Source: Paralithodes platypus
Taxonomy: Eukaryota > Arthropoda > Malacostraca > Decapoda > Lithodidae
Length of the DNA: 64,000 nt
Assembly: GCA_032716605.1 (NCBI GenBank)
Contig: CM064485.1
Coordinates: 27,927,558 to 27,991,557 of the forward strand
Direction of reading: 5' to 3'
This document shows positions 22,511 through 33,140 of this stretch, in pieces (the stretch's first letter is position 1; each line of letters begins with the position of its first letter). Position numbers and translations under genes: made by a program. The notes beneath the pieces were generated by a model, which ran no database searches, was not told where the DNA came from, and worked only from the letters and a program-made list of their open reading frames with translations.

Positions 22511-22992
22511 AGCTGGGCTGGGCTGGGCTGGGCTGGGCTGGGCTGGGCTGGGCTGGGGCGGGGCTGGGGCTGGGCTGGGGCTGGGCTGGGCTGGGCTGGG
22601 CTGGGCTGGGGCTGGGCTGGGGCTGGGGCTGGGCTGGGGCTGGGCTGGGGCTGGGTTGGGCTGGGGCTGGGCTGGGCTGGGCTGGGCTGGGCTGGGCTGG
22701 GGCGGGGCTGGGGCTGGGTTGGGCTGGGGCTGGGCTGGGCTGGGCTGGGCTGGGCTGGGCTGGGCTGGGCTGGGCTGGGCTGGGCTGGGCTAGAACTGGG
22801 CTGGGCTGGGCTGGGCTGGGATGGGCTGGGGCTGGGCTGGGGGCTGGGGCTGGGCTGGAGCTGGAGCTGAGCTGGGGCTGGGGCTGGGGCTGGGGCTGCG
22901 GCTGGGCTGGGCTGGGCTGGGCTGGACTGGGCCTGGGGCTGGGGCTGGGGCTGGGGCTGGGGCTGGGGCTGGGCTGGGCTGGGGCTGGGCTG
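22511..22992. repeat. (TGGGC)n with (TGGGGC)n variants
   Basis: Pentamer and hexamer mixtures over about 480 bp. The dense GGG runs on the plus strand could form G-quadruplexes. Confidence 0.95.
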
Positions 22993-23171
22993 GGTCTCGC
23001 GCTGGGTCTCGCGCTGGGTCTCGCGCTGGGTCTCGCGCTGGGTCTCGCGCTGGGTCTCGCGCTGGGTCTCGCGCTGGGTCTCGCGCTGGGTCTCGCGCTG
23101 GGTCTCGCGCTGGGTCTCGCGCTGGGTCTCGCGCTGGGTCTCGCGCTGGGTCTCGCGCTGGGTCTCGCGCG
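22993..23171. repeat. 12-bp repeat TGGGTCTCGCGC, about 15 copies
   Basis: Essentially identical units follow the TGGGC array without a gap, suggesting recent expansion. The last unit ends GCGCGGGTGAACC. Confidence 0.95.
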
Positions 23172-23336
23172 GGTGAACCAGACCACGTACAGGGTCCGTT
23201 CTGGTGTCATTTTGAAGCTATTTTCGCCTAGTTTTCGGCAGAATACACTTCATTTAATGCAGATGCTTGATTTATCATTCAGGAGTGCCTGAATATGCCC
23301 TAAATTGCCCAAACATAGCCGCAGCCAAAGGGTTAA

Positions 23337-24304
23337 AGGAAAGACCATCCTATATTATGTTCAAATAATATGTAATAGCACTGTGTATGGTTGCATTAAA
23401 TTTAAATAGTGATAGATGTGTATATTAATGGGATAAATAATCCGAAGTTAGCATACGTTCAGAAAATTATAGTGCAACACTGTTGCCAGATACTAAACAA
23501 CCACATTATCATTTTATCATAATGGATTTTACTCATTTGCATAATTTCAAATACCTAGGACATTAATATAATGTTTTCCTATCTTTTTTGTAGTGATATT
23601 TGTATGATTTAGTGGTATATTGGTGTCTGTCTAGGGTTATAATGCATTGTGAAAGTTACCTCTGAGTCTCTTGACTTGGTAACAGTTCGGTATGGGCCGG
23701 CTTAAGTAACCCTGCTTTCTTTGAGTACTACATGGCAAGAGAAGCTTTCGGTCCTGTCATTACTGTTCAAGGTTAACAGCAACTGCTAAATTCGACATCA
23801 TGTTCAAATAATATGTAATAGCACTGTCTATGATTGTATTAGACAAAAATCGTGATAGGTTTCTATTTTATGTGGATAAATAGTATTAAGCTGAATAAAC
23901 TAAATACCGAAAGTTCACTAGAGTGGATGTTGATACATTTGCTAGATATGAGGGAGGAGGGAGGTAGGAAGGAAGGGCAGGGTAAGTCACACAGGCAATT
24001 GCCATAACTTTAAAGGTCCATATCATTGTTATTAAACAAAGCATTTGGCAAAGGGAGGAATTGTTAAAAACCTTAGCCAATACTCTGCTATTCACCAAAA
24101 ATAAATTTGAATTATCATTAATATTTGGTAGGGTAGGTATGTATAGGTAGGTTGGCTAAATAATTGGTGGGATTCGTAGGGACTCTAACTGTTTTGAGAG
24201 AGTTAAATAAAATAAAAATTATAGATCTGAATAATAAAGTTACTATGTTATTAAGCAAAACTGGGGGATGCGTGGAAGCCTATAGCTTGTAGACGGTAAA
24301 CTTT
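23337..24304. other. Intergenic with an 85-bp direct repeat
   Basis: ATGTTCAAATAATATGTAAT followed by AGCACTGT and GTGATAG occurs at about 23357-23440 and again at 23802-23880. No coding sequence recognised. Confidence 0.7.
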
Positions 24305-24733
24305 GTGTGGGTAGCGAATACGGTTTTAAGTCATTTAAGAATAGACAGTTTTCAATGCTGCGGCCAAACTATTCCACCCATTTATATTCTTTTGGTATCA
24401 AAACGTTCGGAATCGCGAGCCTCACCCAACTACGCAAGCATGGCTTTGATCATCGGCGCAGTTTTCAAGATGTGGAATTTTAAGTGGAATTCAAGTTTTT
24501 TTCAAGATTGCCGGAAAAACCCCCACGTGCAAAAGCAAAACCTTCTCTATAACATTTGTGGAGCATTAGTAGTGGAGTTCGTATGCCAAAGCCCAGTCGT
24601 TTCCTATGAGTGGGAGAAACGGTATTTAGGCATCAAGTTTTCCGGGAAATCGGCTGCCACGGACCTGTTTGGCCGCCATGCCGGATGTTTAGCATATCAA
24701 AAGTTGCCCAATACAAAAACGTACCTCTTGTGA
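24305..24733 (+). other. Unassigned 142-codon open frame
   Basis: Open from a GTG/ATG-type start to TGA at 24731. The translation is Cys- and Trp-containing with mixed composition and no membrane or motif pattern I recognise (for example SHLRIDSFQCCGQ, KMWNFKWNSSFF, VSYEWEKRYLGIKF). It is not simple sequence and is more GC-rich than its surroundings. I cannot name a family; it may be chance, a decayed exon, or part of an unknown repeat continuing to about 24880. Confidence 0.15.
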
Positions 24734-24924
24734 AAGTTTGATCCCGATCCAAAAAGCCGTTCAGGAGTTATTGCGTCAAAACCGGCGCATAAAGATAATT
24801 TGGATGAATATCCGGGTTTAATGATTACAATAGGGGTTCCCCGTAGGGGTCGAACCCCTAATAATATACAAATAATGACGAGAATATTAATACTAACAAT
24901 ATGTACTGTACAAATTTATTAGAA

Positions 24925-25023
24925 AGAGAGAGAGAGAGAGAGAGATAACATCAGTGACTTCGCCATATACTGTAGATAACATAATAGGTTGAAGTTACAA
25001 ATGTGTGTGTGTGTGTGTGTGTG
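24925..25023. repeat. (GA)n and (GT)n microsatellites
   Basis: (GA)10 at 24925-24944 and (GT)10 at 25003-25023. Confidence 0.9.
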
Positions 25024-25259
25024 TTACTCAGTTACTTGTTCGTCAAGGGGAATCCACGCAATGCGAGCTAAGCTCATTATTATCGCGCCTCCTTAACTGG
25101 GAATGTATTGCGTGAAATGCATGTTAACTGTTTTATGTACTGTTGGAATGGCTGTGGATGTGTGTGTAGTCTGTATTTTAGCCAATTGGCGACATCGGAA
25201 ACGAAGGCTTAGGGTGGATCTGTATGGTACCATTCTCACTATAGACGGTACCGTCTCGC

Positions 25260-25506
25260 CCGAAGGCTTAGGTAGCCATCAGCTTAGGTGAACCATATGA
25301 TACCCATCTCGCCTTGTACCATTTTTGCCAACCCCAGATGGGACGTCACAACGTCGTCCACTTATTCCAGGTACCTATTTACAGCTAGGTGAACTGAGGC
25401 TAACACATGAAAGGAGACAAGCCCAATTTGTCTCCGCCCGGTCGGGGATTGAACCCCCGACCCCTCGTGTGTGAGACGAGAGCTCTACCTACTAGGCTAC
25501 GGGCTG
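25260..25506 (-). mobile_element. tRNA-derived SINE
   Basis: On the minus strand a tRNA-like head begins at about 25506 (AGCCCGTAGCCTAGTAGG, A-box-like) and continues through GAGCTCTCGTCTCACACACG (anticodon-arm-like, loop CTCACAC) to the B box GGGGGTTCAATCCCC. The body follows: GACAAATTGGGCTTGTCTCC, TAGCTGTAAATAGGTACCTG and GACGTCCCATCTGGGG. RNA polymerase III would start at the head. The tail beyond 25260 is unclear. Confidence 0.7.
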
Positions 25507-25534
25507 TGTGTGTGTGTGTGTGCGCGCGCGTCAC

Positions 25535-25735
25535 TTTACCACCACCATCACCACCACCATATTGCAACTATAACACCAACACAACCACCATTCTACCACT
25601 ACCATAATAACACTATACCATCACCACCATAACACAACTATAACACCAACACAACCACCATTATACCACTACCATAACACAACTATAACACCAACACAAC
25701 CACCATTATACCACTACCATACTAACACTACACCC
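25535..25735. repeat. 45-bp tandem repeat, three to four copies
   Basis: Units contain ACAACTATAACACCAACACA followed by ACCACCATTATACCACTACC. The first copy is diverged. The low-complexity ACC-rich sequence gives no supported protein. Confidence 0.85.
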
Positions 25736-25794
25736 TTCACTAATTCACCCTGCATTAAGCCTTCCGAACATTACCCCAGTATTAATTGCACAGG

Positions 25795-26745
25795 TAATGC
25801 TCGGTTCACACATGCACAAATTAATGTCCCGTCCGTCCCCGACCCCTTAATTCACCGTGTCTAGGCGGCATCCTTTTTGTGCATGCATAAAGCTCGGTTC
25901 ACACATACACGAATTAACGTCCCGTCCGGCCCCAACCTCTTAATTCGCCAGCAAACGGGAAAGGACGCCGGCAAAATCGCCTATGGACGGTACAGGGATG
26001 TGTGGTGTCGCCAGCACACAGGAAGGGGGGCGGGAGGCGGCGACCATTTTGTGCATGCATAAAATGGTCGGTGTGGGCCGGGGCAACTGCCACAAAACGT
26101 GTCAGGCCGGGACACACCTGGGAGCATTCGTGAGAACGGCGGCAAAAAACCGTTGAAAGGAGAGTCGGCGATGTGGCACCATCGTGTCACGTGAGCTGGT
26201 GACACCTCACGTCCGATTTTGCCAGTGTCCCTGCTCATTTGCAGGCTAATTAAGGGGTCGGGGACGGACGGAACGTTAATTCGTGCATGTGTGAACTGAG
26301 CAAAAGGGGTCGGGGACGGACGGGATGTTAATTCATGCATGTGTACACATGAGGTCTCCAGATTGATGCCGTCCTGCCCATTTTTTTGGTCGTGGCCGGA
26401 CGGGACGTTAATTCGTGCATGTGTAAACATAGCTTAAAATGGTCCGTGTGGGTCAGGGCAACTGCCAGAAAACGTGTTATGTCGGGACACCCACAGGACA
26501 CACACGGACACACACGGGAGCAGTCGTCGTCTAGACGCAGCCTGGCGGCGTCTAGACGACGACTGGCGGAGTATAGACGCCGACTAACGGGATGAGAACG
26601 GCAGAAAAACAACGTTGGAACGGCCATCGTGGCCACATGGGGCCTCCAGATTGATGCCGTCCTGCCTATTTTCTTGGTCGGGGAAGGACGGGACGTTAAT
26701 TCGTGCATGTGTGAACCGAGCTTAATTCGTGCATGTGTGAACCAA
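25795..26745. mobile_element. Family H cluster of inverted-repeat elements
   Basis: The block GCTCGGTTCACACATGCACG plus AATTAACGTCCCGTCC occurs about seven times in both orientations (25799, 25893, 26280, 26320, 26395, 26680 and 26716 approximately). Paired inner blocks AAAATGGTCCGTGTGGG and GGGCAACTGCCA also recur. This looks like two or three hairpin elements nested or duplicated in place. A CGTCTAGACG palindrome lies near 26530-26560. Confidence 0.75.
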
Positions 26746-27058
26746 GCATAAGGTATAAGTTTTTGTATATATATCCAAAATAATGTATATTTTTATATTA
26801 TTTATTATGAGTGATGCCTAAATTTTATTTGGGGTTATTGGTGTTAAGAAGGATGTTAAAAATATGATCATTAGGTTCAGGAATATTTCGTAGCGAGGTC
26901 GGTCCTATAAGATCTGTGCCCTATAAAATATTTTTTCCTCTCGCTTAATCATTAGGTTATTCATAGTGCTGTTGGGTGCAGTAGGCTACATGATTAGATT
27001 AATATCCAGTATTCGATAAATGGATAATAATCGTAGTCATGTGCTGAACTAATAACTG
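26746..27058. other. Intergenic with SINE body fragment
   Basis: 26825-26865 repeats the TTTGGGGTTATTGGTGTTAA segment of the SINE body at 27150-27190. No head is present. The rest is AT-rich with nothing recognised. Confidence 0.6.
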
Positions 27059-27196
27059 TCTTGATGGCGTAATGGTTAGAACGTGTAAGTTCTAAATGAG
27101 ATATCCTTGGTTCGAATCCTGGAAGAATCACATGCTTTCATTAATTTAATTTGGGGGTTATTGGTGTTAAGAACGATGTTAAAAATAATATTGGGC
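27059..27196 (+). mobile_element. tRNA-derived SINE, second family
   Basis: Head TCTTGATGGCGTAATGGTTA (A box) and CTTGGTTCGAATCCTGG (B box), followed by a body with CACATGCTTTCATTAATTT and GGGGTTATTGGTGTTAAG. The acceptor-stem ends do not pair, so this is not a working tRNA gene. The related minus-strand copy at 52362-52482 shares both head and body. Confidence 0.75.
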
Positions 27197-27235
27197 ATTG
27201 TATACACAAACTATATACTGTATATACATTATTAC

Positions 27236-27236
27236 A

Positions 27237-27276
<40 letters not shown>

Positions 27277-27298
27277 TGTATATATATACTGTATACCG

Positions 27299-27357
<59 letters not shown>
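27236..27357. repeat. (TA)n microsatellites
   Basis: Two TA tracts (about 27239-27275 and 27305-27357) separated by CTGTATATA spacers. Confidence 0.95.
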
Positions 27358-27362
<5 letters not shown>

Positions 27363-28031
27363 GAAGTAAGGCAAAGGTCAACCAGTTTCCTAATTCAATT
27401 TTTCCTAGAAGATTAATGAAAGGTCCCTCTTCCAAACTTACAGAAAATATAATGAAGAAAACGTAAACTTTTAAATCAGACACCCTATATGGGAGACTCG
27501 TATCAATATATAATCTCTATATTACCTCTATTTGAACTTTGTCACCTGGATTTCACCTCTATTCACCCTTATTTCACCTCTTATTTCACACAAAAAACAT
27601 CCCCACACACACCCACACCAAAACACCCATACACCCCCACACCCACTCAAGGGTAAATACAATGAAGCATCAGGGTATACCGACAGTGATTTACCCTTAT
27701 ATTAGATGGGTGTACACTGCCAATATTGTTTTGAAAGGGTATAATAATATGGACACTACTAAAAATCAATAGTTTAATTTGGCTCTCTCACTCTTTCAAC
27801 TTTGGGGGAGACACTTGCTACAGGCAGTTTTCCCCTTTGTCTCCTTCATACAAACAGAACAAATTACTGTACAGTATATACGCTTTGCATAGCTATACTG
27901 TAATTGCATACTGTGTAATACGGTAAAGTCTAAGTCAATAGTTCGTCAGAACTATGATATACCGGTATATGATAATTTGTGTGATATCTAAAGGAAGTGT
28001 TATTATGGGGAGATTATTATTATTATTATTA
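27358..28031. other. Intergenic with family G fragment
   Basis: 27650-27770 resembles the hairpin family G: GTATACCGACAGTGATTTAC then ATTAGATGGGTGTACACTGC and CCAATATTG. Nothing else recognised; a (TTA)n run ends at 28031. Confidence 0.55.
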
Positions 28032-28246
28032 TTAACTCCTTCTTTACCGCCGACGTCGTATAAAATTAATCATAGCTATATTTAGACGATTTTGTGCAGT
28101 TTAAGAAGGATGTGTGGCAATAAAAAGGGTTAAGTAAGATAGTTCGAAGCCTTCTAATTGCTGGAGGCCCCTTTTAAACTGAAAACAATCGTCTAATAGT
28201 AGCTAGAATATAATATAAAAGACGTCGCCGATACAGAAGGGGTTAA
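28032..28246 (+). mobile_element. Family A TTAA element, full copy
   Basis: TTAA at 28032-28035 and 28243-28246. Inner motifs are AGACGATTTTGTGCAGTTTA, AGAAGGATGTGTGG, and inverted CAATCGTCTAATAGTAGC. 215 bp. Confidence 0.88.
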
Positions 28247-28263
28247 TAGTAGTAGTAATGGTA

Positions 28264-28300
<37 letters not shown>

Positions 28301-28308
28301 TAGTAGTT

Positions 28309-28342
<34 letters not shown>
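28247..28342. repeat. (AGT)n microsatellite
   Basis: Trinucleotide run with scattered GGT and TGT variants, directly abutting the family A element. Confidence 0.92.
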
Positions 28343-28344
<2 letters not shown>

Positions 28345-28369
28345 TTTATTTATTAATTCATTAATTTAT

Positions 28370-28693
28370 TGTTTAGTTTCCTCCCTATACCTCCATCAAG
28401 CTTAAATTAATGCTCCCAAGAATCCCCCTTTCCGAGATAAATTTGTGCATTTTGCAGTAGAAATATTCCTCAGCCTAAGGCCAGTTCCGCCTACATTGCA
28501 GGGGACTGGCTTGCTATTGCTCGCTAGAAAAAAATCGACACCTAAATGGAACGAAAGGTCTTAAAATTGACAAAGAAATGGGGCTAAAGGTTTTAAAATA
28601 GCCAAACTAATGGGGCGGACATATTAAAATCTCCAAACTAATTGGGCTAAATATGAGGGAGAAGGGGGTCCAAAAAACACCACATCCCCTTAA
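28370..28693 (+). mobile_element. Family D element copy
   Basis: Shows the family order: CCTCCATCAAGCTTAAA, GATAAATTTGTGCATTTT, a decayed CCGGCC-type hairpin, GGCTTGCTATTGCTCGC, CGACACCTAAATGGAACGAA, AAGGTCTTAAAATTGAC and the right end CATCCCCTTAA (TTAA 28690-28693). Confidence 0.75.
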
Positions 28694-28744
28694 ATCAATA
28701 CTTCTATGACGTGAAACATGAGCACTTTAATTGCTGTCAAACAA

Positions 28745-28915
28745 ATGGGAAGGTAAAGGTATATAGAGTAATTGGGTATAGTGATAGTACTTTATCTTTT
28801 TATCCCTATACTGCATTAGATGGGTTCATTACCACCAATATACCTATAAATGAGAACATTATTATTGACACTTAATGTTCTTTAGATACCCATAATATTA
28901 AAAATGTTTTATCAA
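28745..28915 (+). mobile_element. Family G hairpin repeat
   Basis: TAATTGGGTATAGTGATAGT near 28768 and, inverted, CATTACCACCAATATACC near 28828, with ATTAGATGGGTTCATTACC between. Same layout as 45-46 kb and 50035-50190. Confidence 0.65.
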
Positions 28916-28976
28916 TGCTCCCTAGGCCTCTATCAAACTTAAAAATAAGTAATAATAATCAATCCTTTTAACTACC

Positions 28977-29055
28977 ACAGATTATTCCAAAACTGCATAA
29001 AATCTTCTAAAAATATGCCAGAATTACATAAAACAGACGTCGCTGGTACAGAAAG
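28977..29055 (+). mobile_element. Family A right-half fragment
   Basis: CTGCATAAAATCTTCTAAAA, ATGCCAGAATTACATAAAAC and AGACGTCGCTGGTACAGAAA match the right half of family A. Left half and both TTAAs are missing. Confidence 0.6.
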
Positions 29056-29934
29056 GAATATATACTGCTACCTATGTTTTAATTCAAGAAGCGTACCTTG
29101 TTTTCTAGTATGTCTTCTCATATTAATATTCCTAAACAGAAATAATGATACGGCAATTCTACATATATAATAATCTATGGTCATTATAATAAGTGTATAT
29201 TATAACCATGCTAATTATTACTATTAACACCAATACTATTAACTATTAATATTATTATGTTCGATTTACTCAAGAGTTCAAAATAACCCTCTTCTTTATC
29301 AATAGAAAGATCCCCCCCCCCTCCCTCTCCCACCTCGTGTCCTACCTCTGTCATTGGCTGAAACCTGACAGGGGGCGTGGCTTAATGGGACATGATTAGA
29401 GAGAGAGAGAGAGGGGGGGGGGGGAGGAGGTAGGGGGCGCAATGGAAGAAGATTAAAATATTAGTAGACTGGAAACAGGAAAAGACTGAAAACGGGAAGT
29501 CAGAAAAGAAAACAAGAAGAGACAACAAAGAAAATGGAACGAAAGTCACGGAAAACTCCAAGCAAACAGTGGTCGGGGAAAACAAACAAACACACACACA
29601 CACATTAAACAACCACATTCCCCTGGGTGTTGGAGCTTGCACGGAAGAGTGAATACAGATTAAGAATGGAGAATAAAAGGAGAAAATACTTTCACAAAGA
29701 GAATATAATATTATAGAATGTGAGAGAAAGGGGGAGAAGAGAAAAGTAAAGAGGAAAAGATTAGGTGTACAGGCAGATTAAGAGGCCTACGACTGTAAAG
29801 AAGATTTACATAGGGTTACATAAGTACACTGACCACACAGACGATACGATCCATGGGAGGAGGTCAGGATTTTATATTAATACTGAAGAGATAGTAAAAC
29901 CCCAAAATAGAATAGTTGAAGAAAGGGATAGCAC

Positions 29935-30013
<79 letters not shown>

Positions 30014-30184
30014 AAGAAGAGAAGAGGTGTCCCCAATAGGTCAAACATACCCCCCTCCCCCCAACCCACCACCTCCCTTTTAGCCCAAACTCTCAAGGAC
30101 AAAAATAATAGTTTATTTTGGTGGAGCTGGCCCGAAGTAGCCGCTACCCTATCGATCAACAGAATAGATGTCAATTTGTTTTTC
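29056..30184. other. Intergenic, purine-rich with (GA)n tracts
   Basis: (GA)8 plus a G-run at 29398-29420, a purine-rich stretch to 29760, and (GA)37 at 29937-30011. The open frames through the GA tract are repeat products. No gene found. Confidence 0.7.
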
Positions 30185-30390
30185 TACTGGGTTAAGGCAA
30201 TTCATACACTGTAACATTTATTAGCTATTTGTTCAACTGGGTCAAGATAATCGTACCGTACTTGAAAAATGTGTGCAGGCTGATATATATATTTTTTTTC
30301 AACTGGGTTAAGACACTAATTTTTTTGTGCACGCTAATAGCTTCTTTCCTTTCAACGGGGTTAAGGCAATTCACACACTATATATAACAT
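30185..30390. repeat. Degenerate tandem repeat with CAACTGGGTTAAG
   Basis: Four spaced occurrences of CTGGGTTAAG/GGGTCAAGA/GGGGTTAAGG, each followed by CAATTC or similar and an AT-rich stretch. Spacing is about 50-90 bp. Confidence 0.5.
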
Positions 30391-30482
30391 ATCTGCATGG
30401 GGTTGGGGAAAATAAAGAAAACTGCTGCCGATTCTGACCATGAGAGGGCTTCCACTTTATTTTATGTATGATTCGTGCATTA

Positions 30483-30676
30483 ATGTTTTCAGTACGATGA
30501 CACCTTCTAACCTTTAATTCTGGCTGACACTAGACAGAAATGCTTATGTTATATAGATGGTTTATTGCGTCAGTATTTACCACTTTGATTCCTAGAGGTA
30601 GATTATAAGCTAAATAAAACCGTCTAATGGTAACCAAAATAAAACGAAGATTACGTCATCGTGGTGAAAAGGTTGC
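30483..30676 (+). mobile_element. Family A copy, termini eroded
   Basis: TTTTCAGTACGATGACACC on the left, TAAATAAAACCGTCTAATGG and TTACGTCATCGTGGTGAAAA on the right. The TTAAs are not intact. Confidence 0.75.
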
Positions 30677-30742
30677 AAGCGAAATTACTTATACTTAGAA
30701 AAAGTGGCCAGGTCAAGTGGAGGTTATTAACCCCTTCACCAA

Positions 30743-31421
30743 CTATGACATGTACAAAGGAGTACAAAGGAAATCAAGCAACAACAGGTCTGGTGACCCT
30801 TCTAGGCTGCTTGTCCTCCAAAACACTGAGGATCAATTGTCCAAACAGTGGTTTGGAGTGGGTAAGGGAACATTGGAAAGGGAACTACTGCCCTGGAACT
30901 AATGTCCGTGGCAGGATTAGGAAGTTAGTAGGGGACATATGGGTTAGTAACTGAGGGGGGAATAAAAATAAAGTTATTCATTTACAAACGCAGTCAGTCG
31001 CGGGTTTGATGCAAGATATTTGTCTAGGCGAAGTTTAAATGAATCAACGGTGCTGGTGCTGCAGTCTATAACGTCTCGGGGAAGCCCATTCCACAAGTTG
31101 ACAACTCGATTGAAGAAGAAATTCTTAAATTTGTGCGAGTTAAAATATTTACCGATAATTTTGCAACCGTTTCCCCGCGTGTAATTAGATTGGTCGATAG
31201 TGAAGTACTTACTACAGTTCATATTGTCGATGCCTTTGATGATTTTGAACACTTGAATTAAGTCGCCTCTTAATCTGCGCTTGGTTAAAGGAAATAGATT
31301 TAATTATCTAAGACGCTCCTCGTATGGTTTGTTCTTTAGGTTAGGTATCATTTTGGTAACTCTACGTTGAACTCGTTCTAGCTTGTCTATATCTTTTTGG
31401 TAATAAGGGCACCAGGATTGA
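30743..31421 (-). mobile_element. 5'-truncated copy of the 1741-5856 CR1-like element
   Basis: Minus strand matches 5211-5856 of the first element: the RT C-terminal region, its stop and the whole 3' UTR including ACTGCCCTG and TTTGTACTCC. The frame 30974-31252 encodes SNYTRGNGCKIIGKYFNSH and NLWNGLPRDVIDC; a stop lies just upstream. The 3' end shows TCCTTTGTAC twice in a row before ATG, so a 10-bp unit repeats at the terminus. Truncation point near 31421, directly beside a family A copy. Confidence 0.92.
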
Positions 31422-31423
31422 AA

Positions 31424-31624
31424 TTAATATGACGTGATGGTCATAATTTTTCTGGTTACCATAAGACGATTTTCTTTAGTTTATAGTCTACCTATACGAC
31501 TCACATAATTAAATACGATCTCAATAAACCCTCTTAGTAACATAGGTCTTTCTTGAAATGCATAAAATCATCTCATTTTAGCCAGAATCAAAGGTAAAAT
31601 GCGTCATAGGGCTGATGGGGTTAA
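31424..31624 (+). mobile_element. Family A copy abutting CR1 truncation point
   Basis: ATATGACGTGATGGTCATAA on the left, AAATCATCTCATTTTAGCCA and ATAGGGCTGATGGGGTTAA on the right (TTAA 31621-31624). The left terminus is eroded or lost at the junction with the CR1-like copy. Confidence 0.7.
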
Positions 31625-31697
31625 CCGAAGGGAACGTAATACAAAGAGAATGGCGAGATGGAAGTGTGGGGTTAACACTATCTGAGCCGACGTCTTG

Positions 31698-31862
31698 GGG
31701 TTAGTCCCCTAGGCTAACAAAACGCCTTCCCAGTCTTCCTTCAAACTTAATAAATGCCCACCCAGACCCCCTTCAAGCAATGTTTTTAAATGTTTCGATA
31801 CAAAAAAATCCTGGTCGAAGGCCGATTTCTTCTAAATTACTGGCTCGTTTTCGCCTGCCCAG
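31698..31862 (+). mobile_element. Family D left-part fragment
   Basis: CCTTCAAACTTAATAAATGC, CCTGGTCGAAGGCCGATTTC and ACTGGCTCGTTTTCGCCTGC match the central family D signature. The rest is missing. Confidence 0.6.
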
Positions 31863-32706
31863 AATGATCTTATATTATATTTATTGACCTTAAACAATAT
31901 TTTGTTATATAGGTATTGGAAATTTTTGTTGTACAATCTCATCCACATGGGTCATTTAAATTTATATGAGTTTACATAATAATAATGGTAAGTGAATTTA
32001 CGTGAAAACTCAGCTTCAGTCACACATTCAAAGAAGCTGTATAAGTAGCTCGCAGAAATATTAAGTAACACCGAAATCTAAGGGGATTTATTACTGTACA
32101 GTTTATTATATTTCCGTGAGCTATGTAAATAGTATATAGTTACACCAATTAGCATAGTTGAACCTTTACAGCCAAGATCTGAAGTATTTGGGATATAGTA
32201 CAACACTGTAGTGCCAATCATGTGTTCGACACGGATTCCAATGGCTGTGTAGCCATTTATGTTCTAGTCTAGGACATAAATCGTTGTCTTAGGAAATCTA
32301 TCCCGAACGGATTCGAAACTTTGTTTACCTACCGGTAATATATACATCTCGGAGGTTCACTTATGCTGTTCGAGGGTTAATATTGGCCCAGGGTTTGAGT
32401 CAGAGTGTACAGTACAGTCCATACTTACTGATACATTATTAAGTCTCCAACTGATTAAATGAACCTCCAAAATGTAGATATCTGGTAGAAAATAAAGACA
32501 GAAATTTAACTAAACCCGAAACAGCTTGGAAAATGTAAGTATCGGAATTGCTGACCGCGACTGTACCTACGAACTGGTCCCGTATGGGTTGCAACAAGAA
32601 GCTATACCCTGGCCGAGGAGAAGGTCAGGTCATCATTATTGTATACTTGACCTTATCCCCTTCAGTGGCGCTAGGTCCCTTTCTAGACCACACCAACCTT
32701 TTGTTT
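31863..32706. other. Intergenic, no supported feature
   Basis: Mixed AT-rich sequence. Short open frames (for example 32526-32723) show no recognisable motif. Confidence 0.6.
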
Positions 32707-32952
32707 CGACGATGACCCTGTAATGATGACCTTGTAACGATGACCCGGTTTCTGTGACAATGACCTTGTAAAGATGACCCTGTAACGATGACTCTGTAAC
32801 TATGACCCTGTAACGATGACTCTGTAACGATGACTGTTACTATGACGCTGTAACTATGACCCTGTAACAATGACCCTGTAACGATGACCCTGTAACGATG
32901 ACCCTGTAACGATGACCCTGTAATGATGACCCTGAAACTATGACACTGTAAC
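32707..32952. repeat. 14-bp minisatellite, segment 1
   Basis: Unit (A/C)CTGTAACTATGAC, here with many ACGATGAC variants. The array stops at the 5' truncation point of the J1 retrotransposon and resumes at 39316. Confidence 0.93.
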
Positions 32953-33140
32953 TCCTCTGAATTCTCAACTTTAGGGCTCAAACTATCCTCTCATTCTCAT
33001 ACTAAATATTTCTGTGCTGTCTATCTTTCCCCTAACTCTACCGACTTTCCCAAATTCTTCGGCTATCTAAACTCTAAAATGGAACACATTCTATCTATCT
33101 CTCCCTTCTCTGAAATCTCGATGAGAAATCTCGAGATGAT

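Larger units (their letters stand above)
22350..23336 (+). mobile_element. TTAA element carrying GC-rich arrays
   Basis: Left end TTAACCCTTTCGCTGCGGGT (TTAA 22350-22353) and right end GCCGCAGCCAAAGGGTTAA (TTAA 23333-23336) are inverted repeats. Between them are two expanded tandem arrays (22511-22992 and 22993-23171) and about 160 bp of single-copy sequence on each side. No transposase frame; the Ser/Pro/Arg and Gly-rich frames are repeat products. Confidence 0.8.

Noticed and set aside
22503..23231. 235-codon Ser/Pro/Ala/Arg-rich minus frame and Gly-rich plus frame
   Set aside because: Products of the TGGGC and TGGGTCTCGCGC arrays inside a TTAA element; no non-repeat protein sequence.
25430..25506. 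Functional tRNA gene on minus strand
   Set aside because: Followed by a conserved non-tRNA body, as in SINEs; acceptor pairing is poor.
27059..27131. Functional tRNA gene
   Set aside because: A and B boxes are present but acceptor-stem ends do not pair, and the conserved downstream body is shared with 52362-52482; it is a SINE.
29765..30214. 149-codon plus frame with Arg-Glu run
   Set aside because: Centred on (GA)n, with no recognisable domain at either side.
32625..32981. 118-codon minus frame with SLQGHSYRVIVTG repeats
   Set aside because: Translation of the 14-bp minisatellite.
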